In this document: one piece after another, positions 21,601-34,952 of the stretch | Numbering within the stretch: the stretch's first letter is position 1 | Layout: each line of letters opens with the position of its first letter | Assembly (NCBI GenBank): GCA_950295325.1 | Contig: OX485803.1 | Span: 72,867,554 to 72,927,553, forward strand | Source: Polytrichum commune | Lineage: Eukaryota; Streptophyta; Polytrichopsida; Polytrichales; Polytrichaceae | Direction of reading: 5' to 3' | Length of the DNA stretch: 60,000 nt | The notes under the pieces: model-generated | Databases searched by the model: none | Told to the model about the DNA's origin: nothing | The model's input: the letters and a program-made list of their open reading frames with translations, nothing else | Program-made: the position numbers and the translations under genes

Positions 21601-24600
21601 TGTGGGGAGCAGTTTCTTTCTGATAGATCGATCCATCGCGAGTGCCAGGATTGTTCACGACCTGCTGCTGGTGAAAGATTGTCGGTTCAGGATAATGATG
21701 GGGTTCAAGTAGATAGCAACGATCACCTCGTGCAGTCGCAACACAAGGGAGTGGAAGTGCAGTTCGTAGATGTGGACAAAGGAGAAGATGAATCTCAAAG
21801 AAAAAGAAAAGGTAAATTTCAGAAGAAAGGAAATGGCAGAAGCAAACTTAAGAAATCAGCTCGAAAATGCATAGACGAACCATTTACTCTGCACTCTGTA
21901 CAGTGGCAACGCATCGTTCTTGACGAGGTGTGGAGCTCTTCTTTGGTGACTCTTTAAATTGACGTTGTTTGATTTTGTAAAACATTGTTGATGTTTTATA
22001 ACTTTAAGGTGGTGGTCGAGTTAATGCATAACGTAAGTTTCACTTGGTGAATGGTGATTATAGGCACACAATATCAAGAACCGGAGCAGCAACACAGCCA
22101 AGGCAGTGTTTGCCATGCGATCCAAATTCAGGTGGGCTCTTACAGGCACGCCTTTGCAGAACCGTGTGAGCGAACTCTACTCGCTGGTACGTCCCACTCT
22201 GGTCATCTTCCTCGTAAAGATTCTGGTCACACTACCAGGTTAAAGTGAAGGGTGCCGTCCTATGTCTTTTTCTTGGAAGTTAATTCATTATTGCCCGTGA
22301 ACTTCTATTAGCATACTAATGATAGGTGTATCTGGAAACTTCAATAAGTATTGCGGATTTGCGCGCATCGAGTTGAGAGGGATTTCATCAGTTATGAGAA
22401 CTAGAAAAAATGTGACACCCAAATTAAACCCTAAAGATGCCCAAGTGAGAGCTAATGAATAATTTCATTTGAAGTCACTATTCAGACGGCTTACTGTATT
22501 TAACAAGTCATCGTTGTTTTACTTTCTACTTGAGCCCTTCAGAAAAAAACATCAGATCTCTTATTGAATGTACTGAGCATCTTAAGCGTCTCTGCAATTT
22601 GGTTGGATTGGACGTGCAGGTCCGTTTTCTGGAGATCACTCCCTTCTCTTGTTACTTTTGCACAGAGTGCGAGTGCAAGTCATTCGATTTTCGGTATGTC
22701 CGTTTTTGGATTTAGGTTCAAAATTCCGGCTGTCAAATTACAATACAGAAATGCATGCTCCTGCTTGAGATTAAACATTTCAACATATCTTGTACATGGT
22801 TTTTGTTGATCATCTCATCTCCTTGGCCAATGTTGAGAACATCTATCGTAACTCAGTCCATCCAAGATTGCAATCAGTCTTTTGACGCACATTTCTTGCG
22901 GGTGAATGATGGAGCAGGAGTGCAGCAGACGGTGGCATATGTTCAGACTGTCCTCATTCGATGGTGCACCACTTCTCTTGGTGGCAAAAGGCAAGTGCTC
23001 TTGTGATATTTTGGATGTGAAAGACCAGAAGAGATCAGTGCAGAGATTTGATGCAATCTGCTTGTCTCAGATAATTGAAACACAATAGGACACACCTGGG
23101 ACTAGTTGATTAAGTTAGCAGCTACATAGCGTACATGATTAAGCTGTTCTGCATTGCACAGAAAACGTATTTCTTGCTCCTGTCTACCAAAACATCCTTG
23201 CCTGCATGTGATAAGGATATCATATTTATATAGGCGGAAGGATTTGAAGAGCACCATGATCCGATTGCAAAACTAATATTAGCCCTGTTTGACGAATGTA
23301 GGGTTGAGATTTTAAATTTGACACTGATCTGCTAAATTCCCCTTGCTTAGTAATTTAGAAGTTAGAAAATGGTTAAATCATAACTCATATTTTTTAAGTG
23401 CATCGAAAATTCTTGGCTCGATTGAAGTGAGCACTGGTGAGGAAATACTTCATGGTTGGCGACTAGTAATTTCTTGAGTTACTAACTCTTCAGTGCGTGG
23501 TTTGAGCTGAACACAGTTCATCCAAACTCCAATAAAAAAGTCGGGGGGCACTTCAGTTGGCTACAGAGCAATGCAACTGCTGAAGCACAAAGTGCTGGAC
23601 AGTGTTCTGCTCCGACGGACAAAGGATCAATGTGCTGCCGACCTAGCCCTTCCACCTAGAACGGTAAGCTTGTCTCCTATAGTTGGATCATTGCCTTTAA
23701 GAGATCCCTGCTGAATCAAGCCTCCATGGATGAGTCCACCCTTTGTACTGAAGACTGAGAATCAAATTGCTTTCGCTTGCATTTCTGAATGTCTGTTTCC
23801 ATTGAGAAATCATACTGTACAATGTAAGCTGCATTCTACTTGAGGCGAGAAGTTAAAGCTACTAAATTTGATGTGCATCAAAACAAAAATTCTCTGACGT
23901 ATGATTGAAATATACTTTATCTCTATAGACTGTACATAATTTTTTTACATCCTTTAGACAGGTAATTCATTTTACTGGCATCTTCCTTTTCATGCATGGT
24001 GAAACGTGGTTTTGTTTCTATAGAAGATGAGTAAATGTATGTAAATCGGTCAAATGGGTCTAAGGACACATGTATCTCCATCATTCCCCACCTAAATTAA
24101 ATAAGTCAACAATTATGTGTTGGTTGTTGAGGTACAGATCTATGTCCGAAGAGAGCAATTTGACGCTAGGGAGCAAGAGTACTATGACTGTCTCCAATCA
24201 GAAACTTCTACTGTATTCAACACGTAATTTCTTCAACATTTGCAAGACCAGTTTCTCCTTTATGTATATCAGCATTTCTGTCTCAAGAAGGAAAAATCAG
24301 TTCATTTAGATTTAGATCCTTTCAGACTTAAAAACCACATTCCTGCTTGAGGCTACAGCAGTCACTGATTTCAATTGGAACTGAAGAATACTCGAGCCTT
24401 AGGCAAATCATTTGAATATGTCTTGTATTCGTGGACCTATAGAATAGAATGACAATTTTCCAGTTCCAGATTCTTAGCCAAATAGTTGTAGGTTGGTAAC
24501 ATGATTTGTAAACGAGATTGGCTGCATTATTTGAACCAAAAAGATGGTGTCCTTGAACTCTGTCAACTATGTCCATGCAGTTACGATCAAGCTGGAACCA

Positions 24601-27514
24601 TCAGCAACAACTATGCACACATATTTGAACTTCTCATTCGACTTCGCCAGGTAAGCACTCTTCTGCCAAGCCTTTCAGCACCAGAATTCAGATTGGCCTT
24701 ATTGAACGCTAATGAGAGCAAGTGGAGGTATCAAATTTCAAAATCTTCATGATCTTCATGCACTCTTATATCACTTTTTCTCACAACTGACTACAATAGC
24801 ACTTCAACCTAGAAGCACAGTTTGATCAACAATTGTTCTTTCTTTGACAGTTTTATCTTACATGATCTGTCATCAGGCTGTAAATCATCCATATTTGATT
24901 GAGTTTTCACCAACAGCACAAAAGCGCCGCCTAGCCTGGCATTGTGGCATCTGCAATGAGCCAGTTGAAGACCAAATAGTACGTCTTCTCAAGTTCGAGT
25001 TTATCCAACCAATCTATTGAAGGAAATTCAAGTGTAAATACTTTCTTTAATTTGGTAAATACAAATGAACTGTCTATACATGTCAAGGAATTTACCAGTG
25101 TTCCAGTGTTCTAACTCTACAGGGATTCTATGTCTTTTCTGTTCTGACACAGTTATCAGAGTGCCACCATCCCTTTTGTCGAGAATGCATATCTGAGTAC
25201 ATTGGGCCAGTGAACAGCAGAGAGGATGTTGTGGAGTGCCCAACATGCCAAAAGCCTTTAACGGTGGATATAGAAGAATGTATAAAGACAGAAGATACAT
25301 GTGATATGGAGTATACAAAAAACAGCATCCTGAGTCGCATCAAATTAGACAAGTTCCAAAGCAGCACAAAAATAGATGCCTTGGTATGTTCATCCCACAT
25401 CCACCCTTATGTTTTTGAATCCAGTTTTAAGTATGTCAAAACTGGCACTTGGTTGTGTGCACTATAGTGTAAAGTAATGGGACACAGAATCCATGTCCTT
25501 TCGGATAGCATATCCAACAATCAATCCACAACTATGAAAGCTGACATGCATTTTCAGAGTTATGCCTAGGATCATACATCCTGTTGCTGGGGAAGCCAAA
25601 AACATACTTGTATATATATGACAGGTAGGGCTATCAGGCACAACATGAATGTTCATAAACAACAATAGAGTGAGCTTAAGTTATATGGGTGCCAATGATT
25701 CCATCAACAGTAGGATAACTGCTGAAACGTAATTCCTTGACTGGAAATATGTATTATGGTTTACCACACGTTGCTCCCCTTTGTTTTGGGGAGACCGTGT
25801 TGTTGTACATTATTCATCTATTTATAGAATAGATTGCTAATAGAGATAACACTCATGTATTAATTCTGATGTATGCAAATGGTGCTTGCAGAAAGAGGAG
25901 ATAATGATGATGCTGCAGAACGATTCAGGTGCTAAGGGTATTGTATTCAGTCAATTCACATCAATGCTCGACCTCATTGGGTTTGCATTACATAAGGTAA
26001 ACATCTGAATTAGATACTTGCAGACGTTTATTCTTGCAGAAAATATGCAAGTGCTTTTAGTAAATCTGAAGACTGATGAGTGTAGGTCTTAATGTGGTAA
26101 AGCAAAAGGGTAACCTTGCACTCTCCTCATTGTGATAAGGTGTTTGTTTTGACTTTCTTTGACCGAATCAGCAGAGTAGCACCACGATATGTATTTCTTT
26201 GCACTTCAGTGGAGATAGAGAGGTATGATGGTATATGTAGTCAACTCGTTTGTACACACTTTACCAAAAAGAGTTGGATGATGGATAAATACAGGCAGGA
26301 ATAAAGACGGTGGCATTAGATGGACGAACACCCATGAAAACTCGTGAGAAGGTGATTGACACCTTCAACAACGATGCTGAAGCAAGGGTAAGTTCCCTGG
26401 GTCTACAACAAAAATTTAAGTTAGAGCTGATGCAACATCTGTCGGCTTATACCCCTCCTTCATATTTGAAATTGAGTTTTAAAATTTACATATATACTCA
26501 AATTGTTGTACAAAAGTGGAATTAGATTTTAAGGCTATGTAAAGAAAGTTCAATGCACTGAAGGGTGCAATGTTCATATTGACAGGAAGAATTGTGCTCA
26601 ACGTGACACACAAGTTTAGATGCATATTTTATCTGAACTTTGTGGGGATCGTTTCATACAGGTCTTCTTGATGGGCTTAAGAGCAGGTGGCGTAGCTCTC
26701 AATTTGACTGCAGCATCTCATGTCTTCCTTATGGAACCATGGTGGAACCCTGCAATGGAGCAGCAAGCACAAGCCCGCATCCACCGCCTTGGCCAGTACA
26801 AGCCTATCAAGTATGTGCTCTGTTTATGCCAACGCTGTCTACTTGTTTCTGACTTTAACCTCAAATCCCTGAACTTTTGAAGAACTGCGGTACTGTTTTT
26901 TGACAAGCTTGTCTGTTGATGTGAGGTGATGAATGTCAGTGACAGTATTGTGGTTTCTGTTGTGTGGCTTTGGTGGCATTAATCAACTGGTGATGGCAGT
27001 GTGACGAGGTTTCTCATCGAGGGTTCAATAGACGAGCGAATCTTTACATTGCAAGAGAAGAAGGCACTCATCTTTGAAGGGTACGAACTTCTACCCTAGC
27101 TTCTGTGTATTGAAATCCAAGTAAACAGTCCAATGGCCAATTACAAAAGATAGGTAGTTCCTCCTTTTTCCTTGCTAAATTCAGAACTTATGCCCCAGGA
27201 CATACTTGCCTGTATATAATAAGGAATTTATATTTATGCAAGCGATCAATCCGATTTCAAATCTGAGAACTAGCTCCTCTTGGACTTATGTAGGGTTGAT
27301 ATTCTAAATTTGGCACTGATATCCTAAGTTTTCCTTAGAAGTTAGAAGTGGGTTCAATCCTGACTCACAATTCCAAAATGCATCAAAATCCAGAACATAC
27401 TTCCTATATTCATATTTATGTTGTTTGGATTTCAGAACAATAGGGCGCAACAATGAGGCACTTGGAAAGCTCACAGAGAAAGACCTTCGGTTCTTGTTCT
27501 CAAACTCATCCTGA
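18643..27514 (+). CDS. RAD16-like SNF2 helicase with RING finger, 1143 aa, 17 exons
   Basis: Exons: 18643-18781, 18976-19050, 19722-20007, 20415-21927, 22064-22186, 22620-22693, 22918-22990, 23517-23663, 24132-24223, 24581-24650, 24877-24978, 25153-25383, 25892-25996, 26295-26387, 26662-26810, 27000-27080, 27436-27514. All phases agree, giving 1143 residues. Order: acidic N-terminus (DDDDVEIV), Walker A in [11 protein letters not shown] (about residue 390), a CxxC pair (FCQQCGEQF), the DEAH box split exactly by intron 4 (LDE|AH, about 670), [19 protein letters not shown]...CHHPFCREC...CPTC (about 887-925), and helicase motif [11 protein letters not shown] (about 1080). This order, with RING between the two helicase lobes, is that of yeast Rad16/Rad5. 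The extra Cys/His segment [15 protein letters not shown] matches plant RAD16 homologues. The family acts in nuclear global-genome nucleotide-excision repair and can ubiquitylate through the RING; here that is inferred. Intron 7 has a GC donor. Confidence 0.95.
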
Positions 27515-29953
27515 GATCACAGATCCGTCAACCATTCATACAAATTGTAGCGTGGGGGGTGGGGAAGTCCACCTCCGAACACTTCCCTTTTTTTACAGGC
27601 AAATCAACATACGTGTATCAAAATAGGAACTTTGAGCCCCAAGTAAGTTTTTCCTAAGAACAGAAACCGGTCCACATTTAACAGGGCAAATTAAAAAACA
27701 CAGTGATCAAGATACCGATGGAAAACACAACCGATAGAAAAAAAAAATTCTTCATTTTTTACAAAGTACCGCACTGCTCCATTTCCAGTGCTTTTCAATG
27801 AGCATACCTGGACCCAGGAGTTTAGAGGCATTCACCCCAAAAATTGTAGATTCCTTGAACTGGGGAGCACAGATCTCTTTTTATCCAAAATCTTGCCAGA
27901 TTTTGACGCATTCATTCTGAATGTTTCTGGCTACATAGCACATTCTGTGGAGCATTGAGTTTTTTCTTCCTTTTGTTAAATCTTGTTGGCATGGATGTCT
28001 AGGGGAACAACACTAAACATCTGATTTAGTGTTGCATCAAATCTGGTCCACCTACCACAAGCAGGCACTAAGCCAACCCACATGGCCACGCAGACATGGG
28101 TAGGGTGTGGTGAACAAACATCGCATGACATCAACTGTAAATACGTTGATGTCCTATTTTCTTTTTGTCTTTTAAGATCGGTGTGCCATGTTGTCATGTA
28201 ACACACCCTCTCTAGCCACCTAGTGATTGCAAGAGAATTACTGTGGGCCAAATTAGCTCACATGTTTACTGTAGTAACTCTAATCAATCAAGATAGGGGA
28301 CTGTCCTCTTTCGTATCAAATTTAGTTTGTTGAGGTTTTCTTTTGTGTTCAAAGCCAACATGTAGAATTAACTACACATGGCAACCATCTTAACCCTCTT
28401 CTATGAAAATATCAAATGGTAACATAATTTTGGGGAACAAATCAACCTTCGACGTGAGAGAAACCATTTCATGAGCAGGCACCTGTGAGTGTGCTCATGA
28501 AACGTGTGTTGTATGTCCGTGGTATTGTTTGGAGCATTCAAGGGAAAACCCTTGAAGGTGATGTCATCAACTTCGTGTCGAAGGTTCTCAACATCCTGTC
28601 ATCTGAATCTTCAAATAATTGTTGTACGTGCACGCATCGTTTAAAGATTGGTGAGGGATGACAATTTGTTGGAAAGACCTTGAGATTCTGAGCGCAATTA
28701 AATTTTCATTTGCATCATCGGCTCTACCATGAGAGAAAAGACCTAGGGGTGGTCTCTGACATGGGTCAAAGTCTAGCAGCCAACCAAGAACTGGCCATGT
28801 ATGTGTTGTGATGTTATGGTGTTAGTAACTCGCTCTTCAAGTGGAGTCCAATTGTAAGCGAATGTCGATCTACAATGGTCTCTGAAATGAGCCAAAGTTT
28901 GGCCTTGGTCAGACAACCGACTAGAATTAGCCACGTGTGCAGGATAATAACAGGGCATAGCACTCCTAGATCTAGCCACTTGTTTGAGTAAGATTCAAAG
29001 AAAAATAAAAAATGAACATCATCAATAACAATTTACATCTAAACTTTGGGGGTCATTTTGGTCAACAAGGAAGGTGGGATTTGAGAGACTATAGTTTATT
29101 GGGAAGCCAGTAAACTAAAAGGCAAACTGGCTCATATTCACGTCAATTTAAATACATTGATGTTCTCCTTATTCATTCATTTATTTACTCATATTTGACC
29201 CTTTTTGTTGGAAAGTCATCGAGAAGGTGAGAAAATTGAGCGCGATATGTACACTAGAATATTTTGGACTTTGAAAGCTCATTGTGTTCAAACTATTTGG
29301 TGGCATTTGATGAGGGACAACTTGTTGAGGAGCTATTCTTCGACGACACGTCATTTGCCGCGTTCCAAAAAGAAAGGAGCACAATGCCAAAAACAACAGC
29401 AACAAAAAGTCCAATATCGAGAGGCCGCCTCAATCAGCAAGCTAGCCTAGCCTAGCCTAGCCTACCATAAGTGATAGTTTGTTGGATAGAAACTGGAAAA
29501 ACACAACAAGATAGACTCCTCACTTGCTTGACTTGAGCATGAAAGGAGTTTTCAATCTTGTTTCAAAGGTCCTCAAATGCTGGAGGGAATGGCATTGACA
29601 CACCTACTTCCTCGGGTAAGTTCCGGTTTTACTCTTCCTTTTCCGACTTGGTTGGGTTAGCATTTCCAAAACAAATGCTGAAGAGGAATACTTTCTCGTT
29701 GCACCCACTTCCCGTAGGCTATGAAACATGCTGTTAGTGCAAGATTATTATTAGCAAATGCAAATCGTGCTCGTAACCATTTGCTTCCTAATCGTCGTAG
29801 CTCATATAAATATCTTATTCATTTTCAAACTGAGGATTCTTGTGCTCGTCATATAGCCTCCCACCCCACAAATCACGTTTTGACTATGGAGCCTGGGATG
29901 ATTCGTAGATTCTGAGCACGTAGTCCCATCTCTTTCAAATATATGTCGTTTTA

Positions 29954-30378
29954 AGGTAGAAATACCATAACCTGTTAACCGCCCTCTAGCTGTGCACTAG
30001 ATCGCTGTCATAATGGTGAAGTGCCATTCTATAAACCGATCATGGCTTGGCGGATACTTCAATGCGTGTACACTTAGTGTAGCCAATGGGAGTCAAGTGT
30101 TAATGTACTCGTGAGGTAACCGATTTAGGCGATGTTCTGTATGGAAAAGCAGATTACCATGTTTGGTGTAGGGAGAATCTAGTGAATGAGTACGGGTTTG
30201 GACAACTTTCCACATTGAAAAATTGTAGCATTTTTTTTTATGTAGGGCAGAAAAAACATGAAACGACTTGCATTCTTCATGAATCCTTCTTGTCTATCTT
30301 GGAAAATTATCTCATGTTTGTCAGACCAGATCTTCAATGCGAATTACCTTATTTTCACGGGTTATGGTATTTCTACCT
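29954..30378. mobile_element. TIR element (MITE), 425 bp, copy A
   Basis: TIRs begin AGGTAGAAATACCATAACC and end with the inverse (GGTTATGGTATTTCTACCT), flanked by TA on both sides (29952-29953, 30379-30380). A second copy lies at 51423-52081. No coding capacity. Superfamily unclear; the TA flanks fit Tc1/mariner-like (Stowaway-type) elements, but the ends do not match the Stowaway terminal motif. Confidence 0.8.
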
Positions 30379-31045
30379 TAGTGGTAAATAACTCTTAAAT
30401 CTACTCGCTGAAACCACATACCAACCACTCAAACATACTAGGTGTCTCGATGATTGTTGTGTTGGATTCACGCACAACCTACTTAATTTACTTGCCATAT
30501 ATATATTCACACGATCGAGGCCTCTAAATGCACGACAACGCTACATAGTGTGGCTTCAGGCCATGTCAGTGTTGGTTTTGAGTGGTGGAGACAACACAAC
30601 AAACGAATTTCAATAGATGCATATATGCCTCCCTCCTGCACCCCGTGTGGGCCTTGAGAATTCCAATGCTCCAAATCTCCAACCCTCCAGTCGCAACCTT
30701 GTACTTAAAGTAATTGCGCACATTCACTAGTTTAGCGTTCCGATGCCAAGATGCCCAACAAAATCAAAGGCACATGCATGTGGGAATTACCTCGCAATCG
30801 GGAAGAAGAAGAATTCAACTGGCGTGCGTGCCAGAGTGATGCAGCAGACAGACTCTGGATAAGGGCTGTGACTAGGTAATTGTATATGTTATGTAAGTAT
30901 CACATGCAACTCGAAGAAGTCTTTTAAAGCGGTTCAGAGTTTCTTAGAAAACTGTCTGACATTATTGTGGGGGAGGTAGTAGGTGTCGGATTCCCAATGT
31001 CGTGATGATGGTACGATCGCCCGGAGGTTGGTACACTAAATACGA

Positions 31046-31115
31046 TCCCCGGTGTCATAGCTAGCGTATGATCTTCGGTGTCATAGGGTGTGATCTTCAG
31101 TGTCATAGGGTATTT
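31046..31115. repeat. Short tandem repeat, unit about 23 bp
   Basis: Three imperfect copies of GATCTTCRGTGTCATAG, at about 31046-31115. Confidence 0.75.
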
Positions 31116-31911
31116 TACGTCACTGTGGTTCCTTCTCGAATGAACACTCCTTATGAATAAGTGAGCAACTATTGTCATGCATGATGGATGAGTTCATCCA
31201 TTGGTCAAAAAGCCTACCTTCTTTTGGATGAATCGTTCAATCACGTGTGTTGACGACATAAACTAATGTAGCTCTCTAGCAGCTTGGGCAGAATATACTT
31301 GATTCTAAAGGTGCCTAAATTCATGGGAAATAAATTTCGTTGAGTGTCCAAAAAAAAAGGAATAATATTCAAAGAGTGCCTAAAATCATAATAATGCAAG
31401 TGACGTTCACTAGAATCCAACAAAGTAACATCAATTAATTTTAACAGTGTCTTCACACGGACATTGATCTCACACAAAGCAAAAAAATTTGCCAAGCAAA
31501 ACTTTGACGTACAAGAATGTAAGGAATGTTGGTTAAGGGAAGTGTGGTTAGGGTAATCGTAGCCACCATAGATGAAATTAGGAAAAACCATCCCTGAATT
31601 ATAGAGATGACTTGGATGAATGTCTAACTTATGTTAAATCACTTTTTGGATTTGCCCAATTCTAGAATATTATTTTTTGGGCTACCCAACTTACTTTTGC
31701 ATTTTAATTAATTATTACGCAGAAAGTTGCCCAAGGTGCTAGAGGGCTACAGGTATATATATTCAACTTTGTCATAAGTCATTCCTGCAACTCGTGCCCA
31801 CACGCTTTATGACTCACAATCGCTAAGGTCAAAAGAAGGAACAAAAAGTGTCCACAGATTTAGTGCTTTGGTGCATCCATTCTGCACTCGTGGAACATGT
31901 TTCCTTGGGTG

Positions 31912-32140
31912 CAGTGATGGGGGAGATTTTTGGGCATAACAGGTTTGAGATCCTAGTGTTTGCAAGTCCAACCGGATACATGTTGATGACATCCTTTGGT
32001 TTTCCTTTATTAAATTGGGGTATATTCTGTAAATTCCTCTAAACTGATCGGTAATTTTCCAGCAGTCCTGAACTTCATCCGGTTATTTCTCAAACTCAAC
32101 CAGTTCATCTGTAACTAACTGCCGTTTCTCCCCGATCATA
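31912..32140. mobile_element. Small MITE, about 229 bp, free copy
   Basis: Closely related to 51467-51690, where the same unit sits inside another element. Ends are imperfect inverted repeats (AGTGATGGGGGAGA against TATGATCGGGGAGA). The flanks CCTTGGGTG (31903-31911) and GTTCGGGTG (32141-32149) match at 6 of 9 positions, compatible with an old 9-bp duplication and hence a Mutator-type MITE. Confidence 0.6.
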
Positions 32141-34828
32141 GTTCGGGTGTGTTTTTTTATGATATCCCTCACCTAAGAAACCTATTTCAGAGTCTCATCT
32201 TAAGGGTTTTTCCTCAAATGTGCAATGCCATGGAGGTTATGAAGATATATTTTTACTGCCAATATTCCTTCACCTGTGCTTATTGTTTCCTTTTCCTCCC
32301 ATTTGAGTACTTCAAGTTTGATATTGGTCTAATTTCCAAATTTGTTGCCAAGCTTGAAATTCCATTCAGCCTCTTCGGAATGGGTATCTAGGTGGTAGAA
32401 TGCACAACATGGCCACACCTGAAAGCACCTAAAGTCGCTCAACTTCAAGTGATACATTTATAAACCCCAATCTTCACATAAAATTCTGGCTCTTCCCCAC
32501 CTTTTGCAAAGTTTGATACCCATCTTATTTTCGAAATTGTTGGCAACTCTCTTTGGAATGGGTATCTACAACGCACAACAATATTTCGGCATCATGTGAA
32601 AACATCTAACTATAAAAAAAAACTCATTGAACCTCTGTTGGTCCACATTACATTAATTAGTACAGAATTCTGTGCAACGTGCTCTTGCATGATTCTGGCA
32701 ATTTGTAGATCATTTACAGCTGTATCTAGGTGAGATTCAAATATTGTATATCATCTGTTTACCGACAAAGACAATGAGTGAGCTTTGTTCGCACCTAATT
32801 GAAGCAGATCAATTTACAACAGCTGTCTGGGCGGGGCGTTGAAAACTTTTACGAATTAAACATTGCTGCCACCATGATGACGCAAGCTTGATAGCAGCTC
32901 TACTCTTGAAGTTATAGGTACAGACATGCATGCTCTACTCTTTTTGTGCATCTGGGATATTGATTGTTCACTTGCATGTTTTTGGCTCTTATGGGCCGGG
33001 AGTGTACCCCGGGGGATTTATTCTTCTTGGGATTTGTGAAGCTCGACTGGCAGCACGAAGATTCGGGGTTCAAACGGATAAAGGTTAAAGGCTTTTCTAC
33101 CTCACATGAATTCCCCGCGAGTGGCCAAAAGAGGGTCAATCTGTACATGTGGCATGGCTCCTGCGATTCAAACAACTACAAGTATAAAGAAAAACCCATA
33201 GCACCATCATAGAGGAACACCCACACCCATTGGCGCGTTTCATTGATTAATTCGCATAACAAGTTTCTCATTTGAAAGGCTCCCAGACTTGGTCGGTGCT
33301 GCAATTGACTTTGTTGTAGTTTTAGGATTTGAAATATGTGTGTTCTCATCTTTTACATTGGTCAAGGTGGATGACATCAGTTGTGTTCACTACAAGCATA
33401 TGAATCCTAGGCAATCAACCTACGTCGTTGAAAGCTTGTCCTATGTAATTGAAAATCATGCAAATCTAGTACAATGATTGATTTGCATTGTTCTTTCATC
33501 AACTTGTGGCATTTGTGTAGGACTCGTATGATAGTAGTGGTCGAATGCACTACTGTAGTGCACAAGTGACGAACCCAAAAAAATCTATATATTTGCGTAG
33601 GTGCCATCTCTAATGAACTGCTCGACCAAAATGAAATACAAATGAGAGCCTTGCACTTGACACGCACCTACTAGGAAAAGTTGTATCACAAGAAGTAAAA
33701 GTTGGAGATTCATACTTTTTGAATTCTACATGCAAACAAAAGTGTTGTTGGTACATCTCTCTGTACACATGTAGCAATAATTATAGCCAATATCACACAC
33801 GTTTAATGAAGAAACTCATAAACAAACTAATGATATTGAAAACTTATATGGGTGGCTCATACCCAAGGCCTTAACCCAAATCTCATGGGTACTTCAAGGT
33901 TAAGCCGCCTAAGGTCGGAATAGTGCTTGGATGCATGGCTTTCCTACACACTTGATTTTCACTACACTCTCCTACTTTGGTCCACCTAATCATAGTGGGA
34001 GTATTTGGGTAAACTAGATATTTCCAACCACCCATGTGGGAACCTAGGGGCTTGTCCTTTGGGGAAATATATAGGTACATGCTTGGATATTTGGGCCTAT
34101 ACAACTTAAACACATTCACCTTTTGAAAAGAGGTAATGGTCTTCACACCTAGAGTTAGACCAACTCAAACATCATAATCCCGTAACTTGGTGACGTCTCT
34201 CTCTCTCTCTCAAAGCACATGGCCCAACTTTGTTGCTTGTAGTTGTTTTTAGAGGGTGGCATGGCCATTGTGTGAGCGGTTATACATAACAACTAAAAAA
34301 TGATTGCCGCCCATGTAGAACGAAGTAAAAACACAGCTTGCATTTTTACCCAACACAATAAACTCACTCCCTGTGTTTTACCTACAGGTGAAACTGTATT
34401 TTTTAATCACAAAAATTCACTATCGGGTTCAGTTTTTTTGCTTTTTACTGGTGTGGTCGAGGTCTTCGAGGGCCACCCAGGCTTCGGAAGCCCAGGTGTC
34501 TCTCTCCCCCCTCTAGCTACCTTAGCCTTCAATGCCTGGACTATGACTCACGCTGAGTCTGCCAAAGCTCATGATATCGGGGAATTGAGAGTATAGGAGA
34601 GGTTACTAGTATGGTAGGTTTGGCATAAAGAGATCTAGTGTTGACCCACTCACGCTGCCCAGAGGCATGCAGGGCCCCAAGGAAAACATTTTTCAGACAG
34701 TACTAGGAAAACATGGCCATGATGACGCACAAAGGCGGTATCTTGCAAATGACTGCAATGTTGTGGTAGTACATATATTTGCACAAGCCTTTCTTATATT
34801 TTTATAACCAGCACTACTACTGCTGCAC

Positions 34829-34836
34829 TATATAAT
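34829..34836 (+). promoter_or_regulatory. Candidate TATA box of the germin-like gene
   Basis: TATATAAT in CACTATATAATCC lies upstream of a C/A/T-rich stretch that would be the start region. A strong donor (GTAAGT) at 34953 would splice this leader to an acceptor ending CTTCTGTGCAG just before the ATG at 36606. Transcription start and leader splicing are inferred. Confidence 0.45.
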
Positions 34837-34952
34837 CCTACTTTCACATCACTCCAGCCAGCTCAACTGCATCCATTGCCTTCAGTAGTTCACTCTCCCA
34901 ATACATCACCAGCACTCTTCTGAATCAGCACGCTAAACACTTTGAAGTTTTG

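Larger units (their letters stand above)
27515..34825. other. Gene-poor interval between the helicase and germin-like genes
   Basis: No recognisable gene in 7.3 kb. It contains the small elements listed separately (29954-30378, 31912-32140), minor tandem repeats, a (CT)n run at 34196-34210, and a hairpin with an 11-bp stem at 28467-28502. Diverged direct repeats of about 70 bp occur at about 28740 and 28870 (both contain GGTCTCTGA). Open frames such as 32964-33212 (+) and 33883-34146 (-) have no motifs I recognise. Confidence 0.5.

Noticed and set aside
28467-28502. 11-bp hairpin (TTTCATGAGCA ... TGCTCATGAAA) considered as microRNA precursor
   Set aside because: The stem is too short for a plant microRNA precursor and no extended pairing surrounds it.
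33883-34146. 87-codon minus frame, considered as a retroelement fragment
   Set aside because: No gag, protease, RT or integrase motif, and no LTR-like ends nearby.
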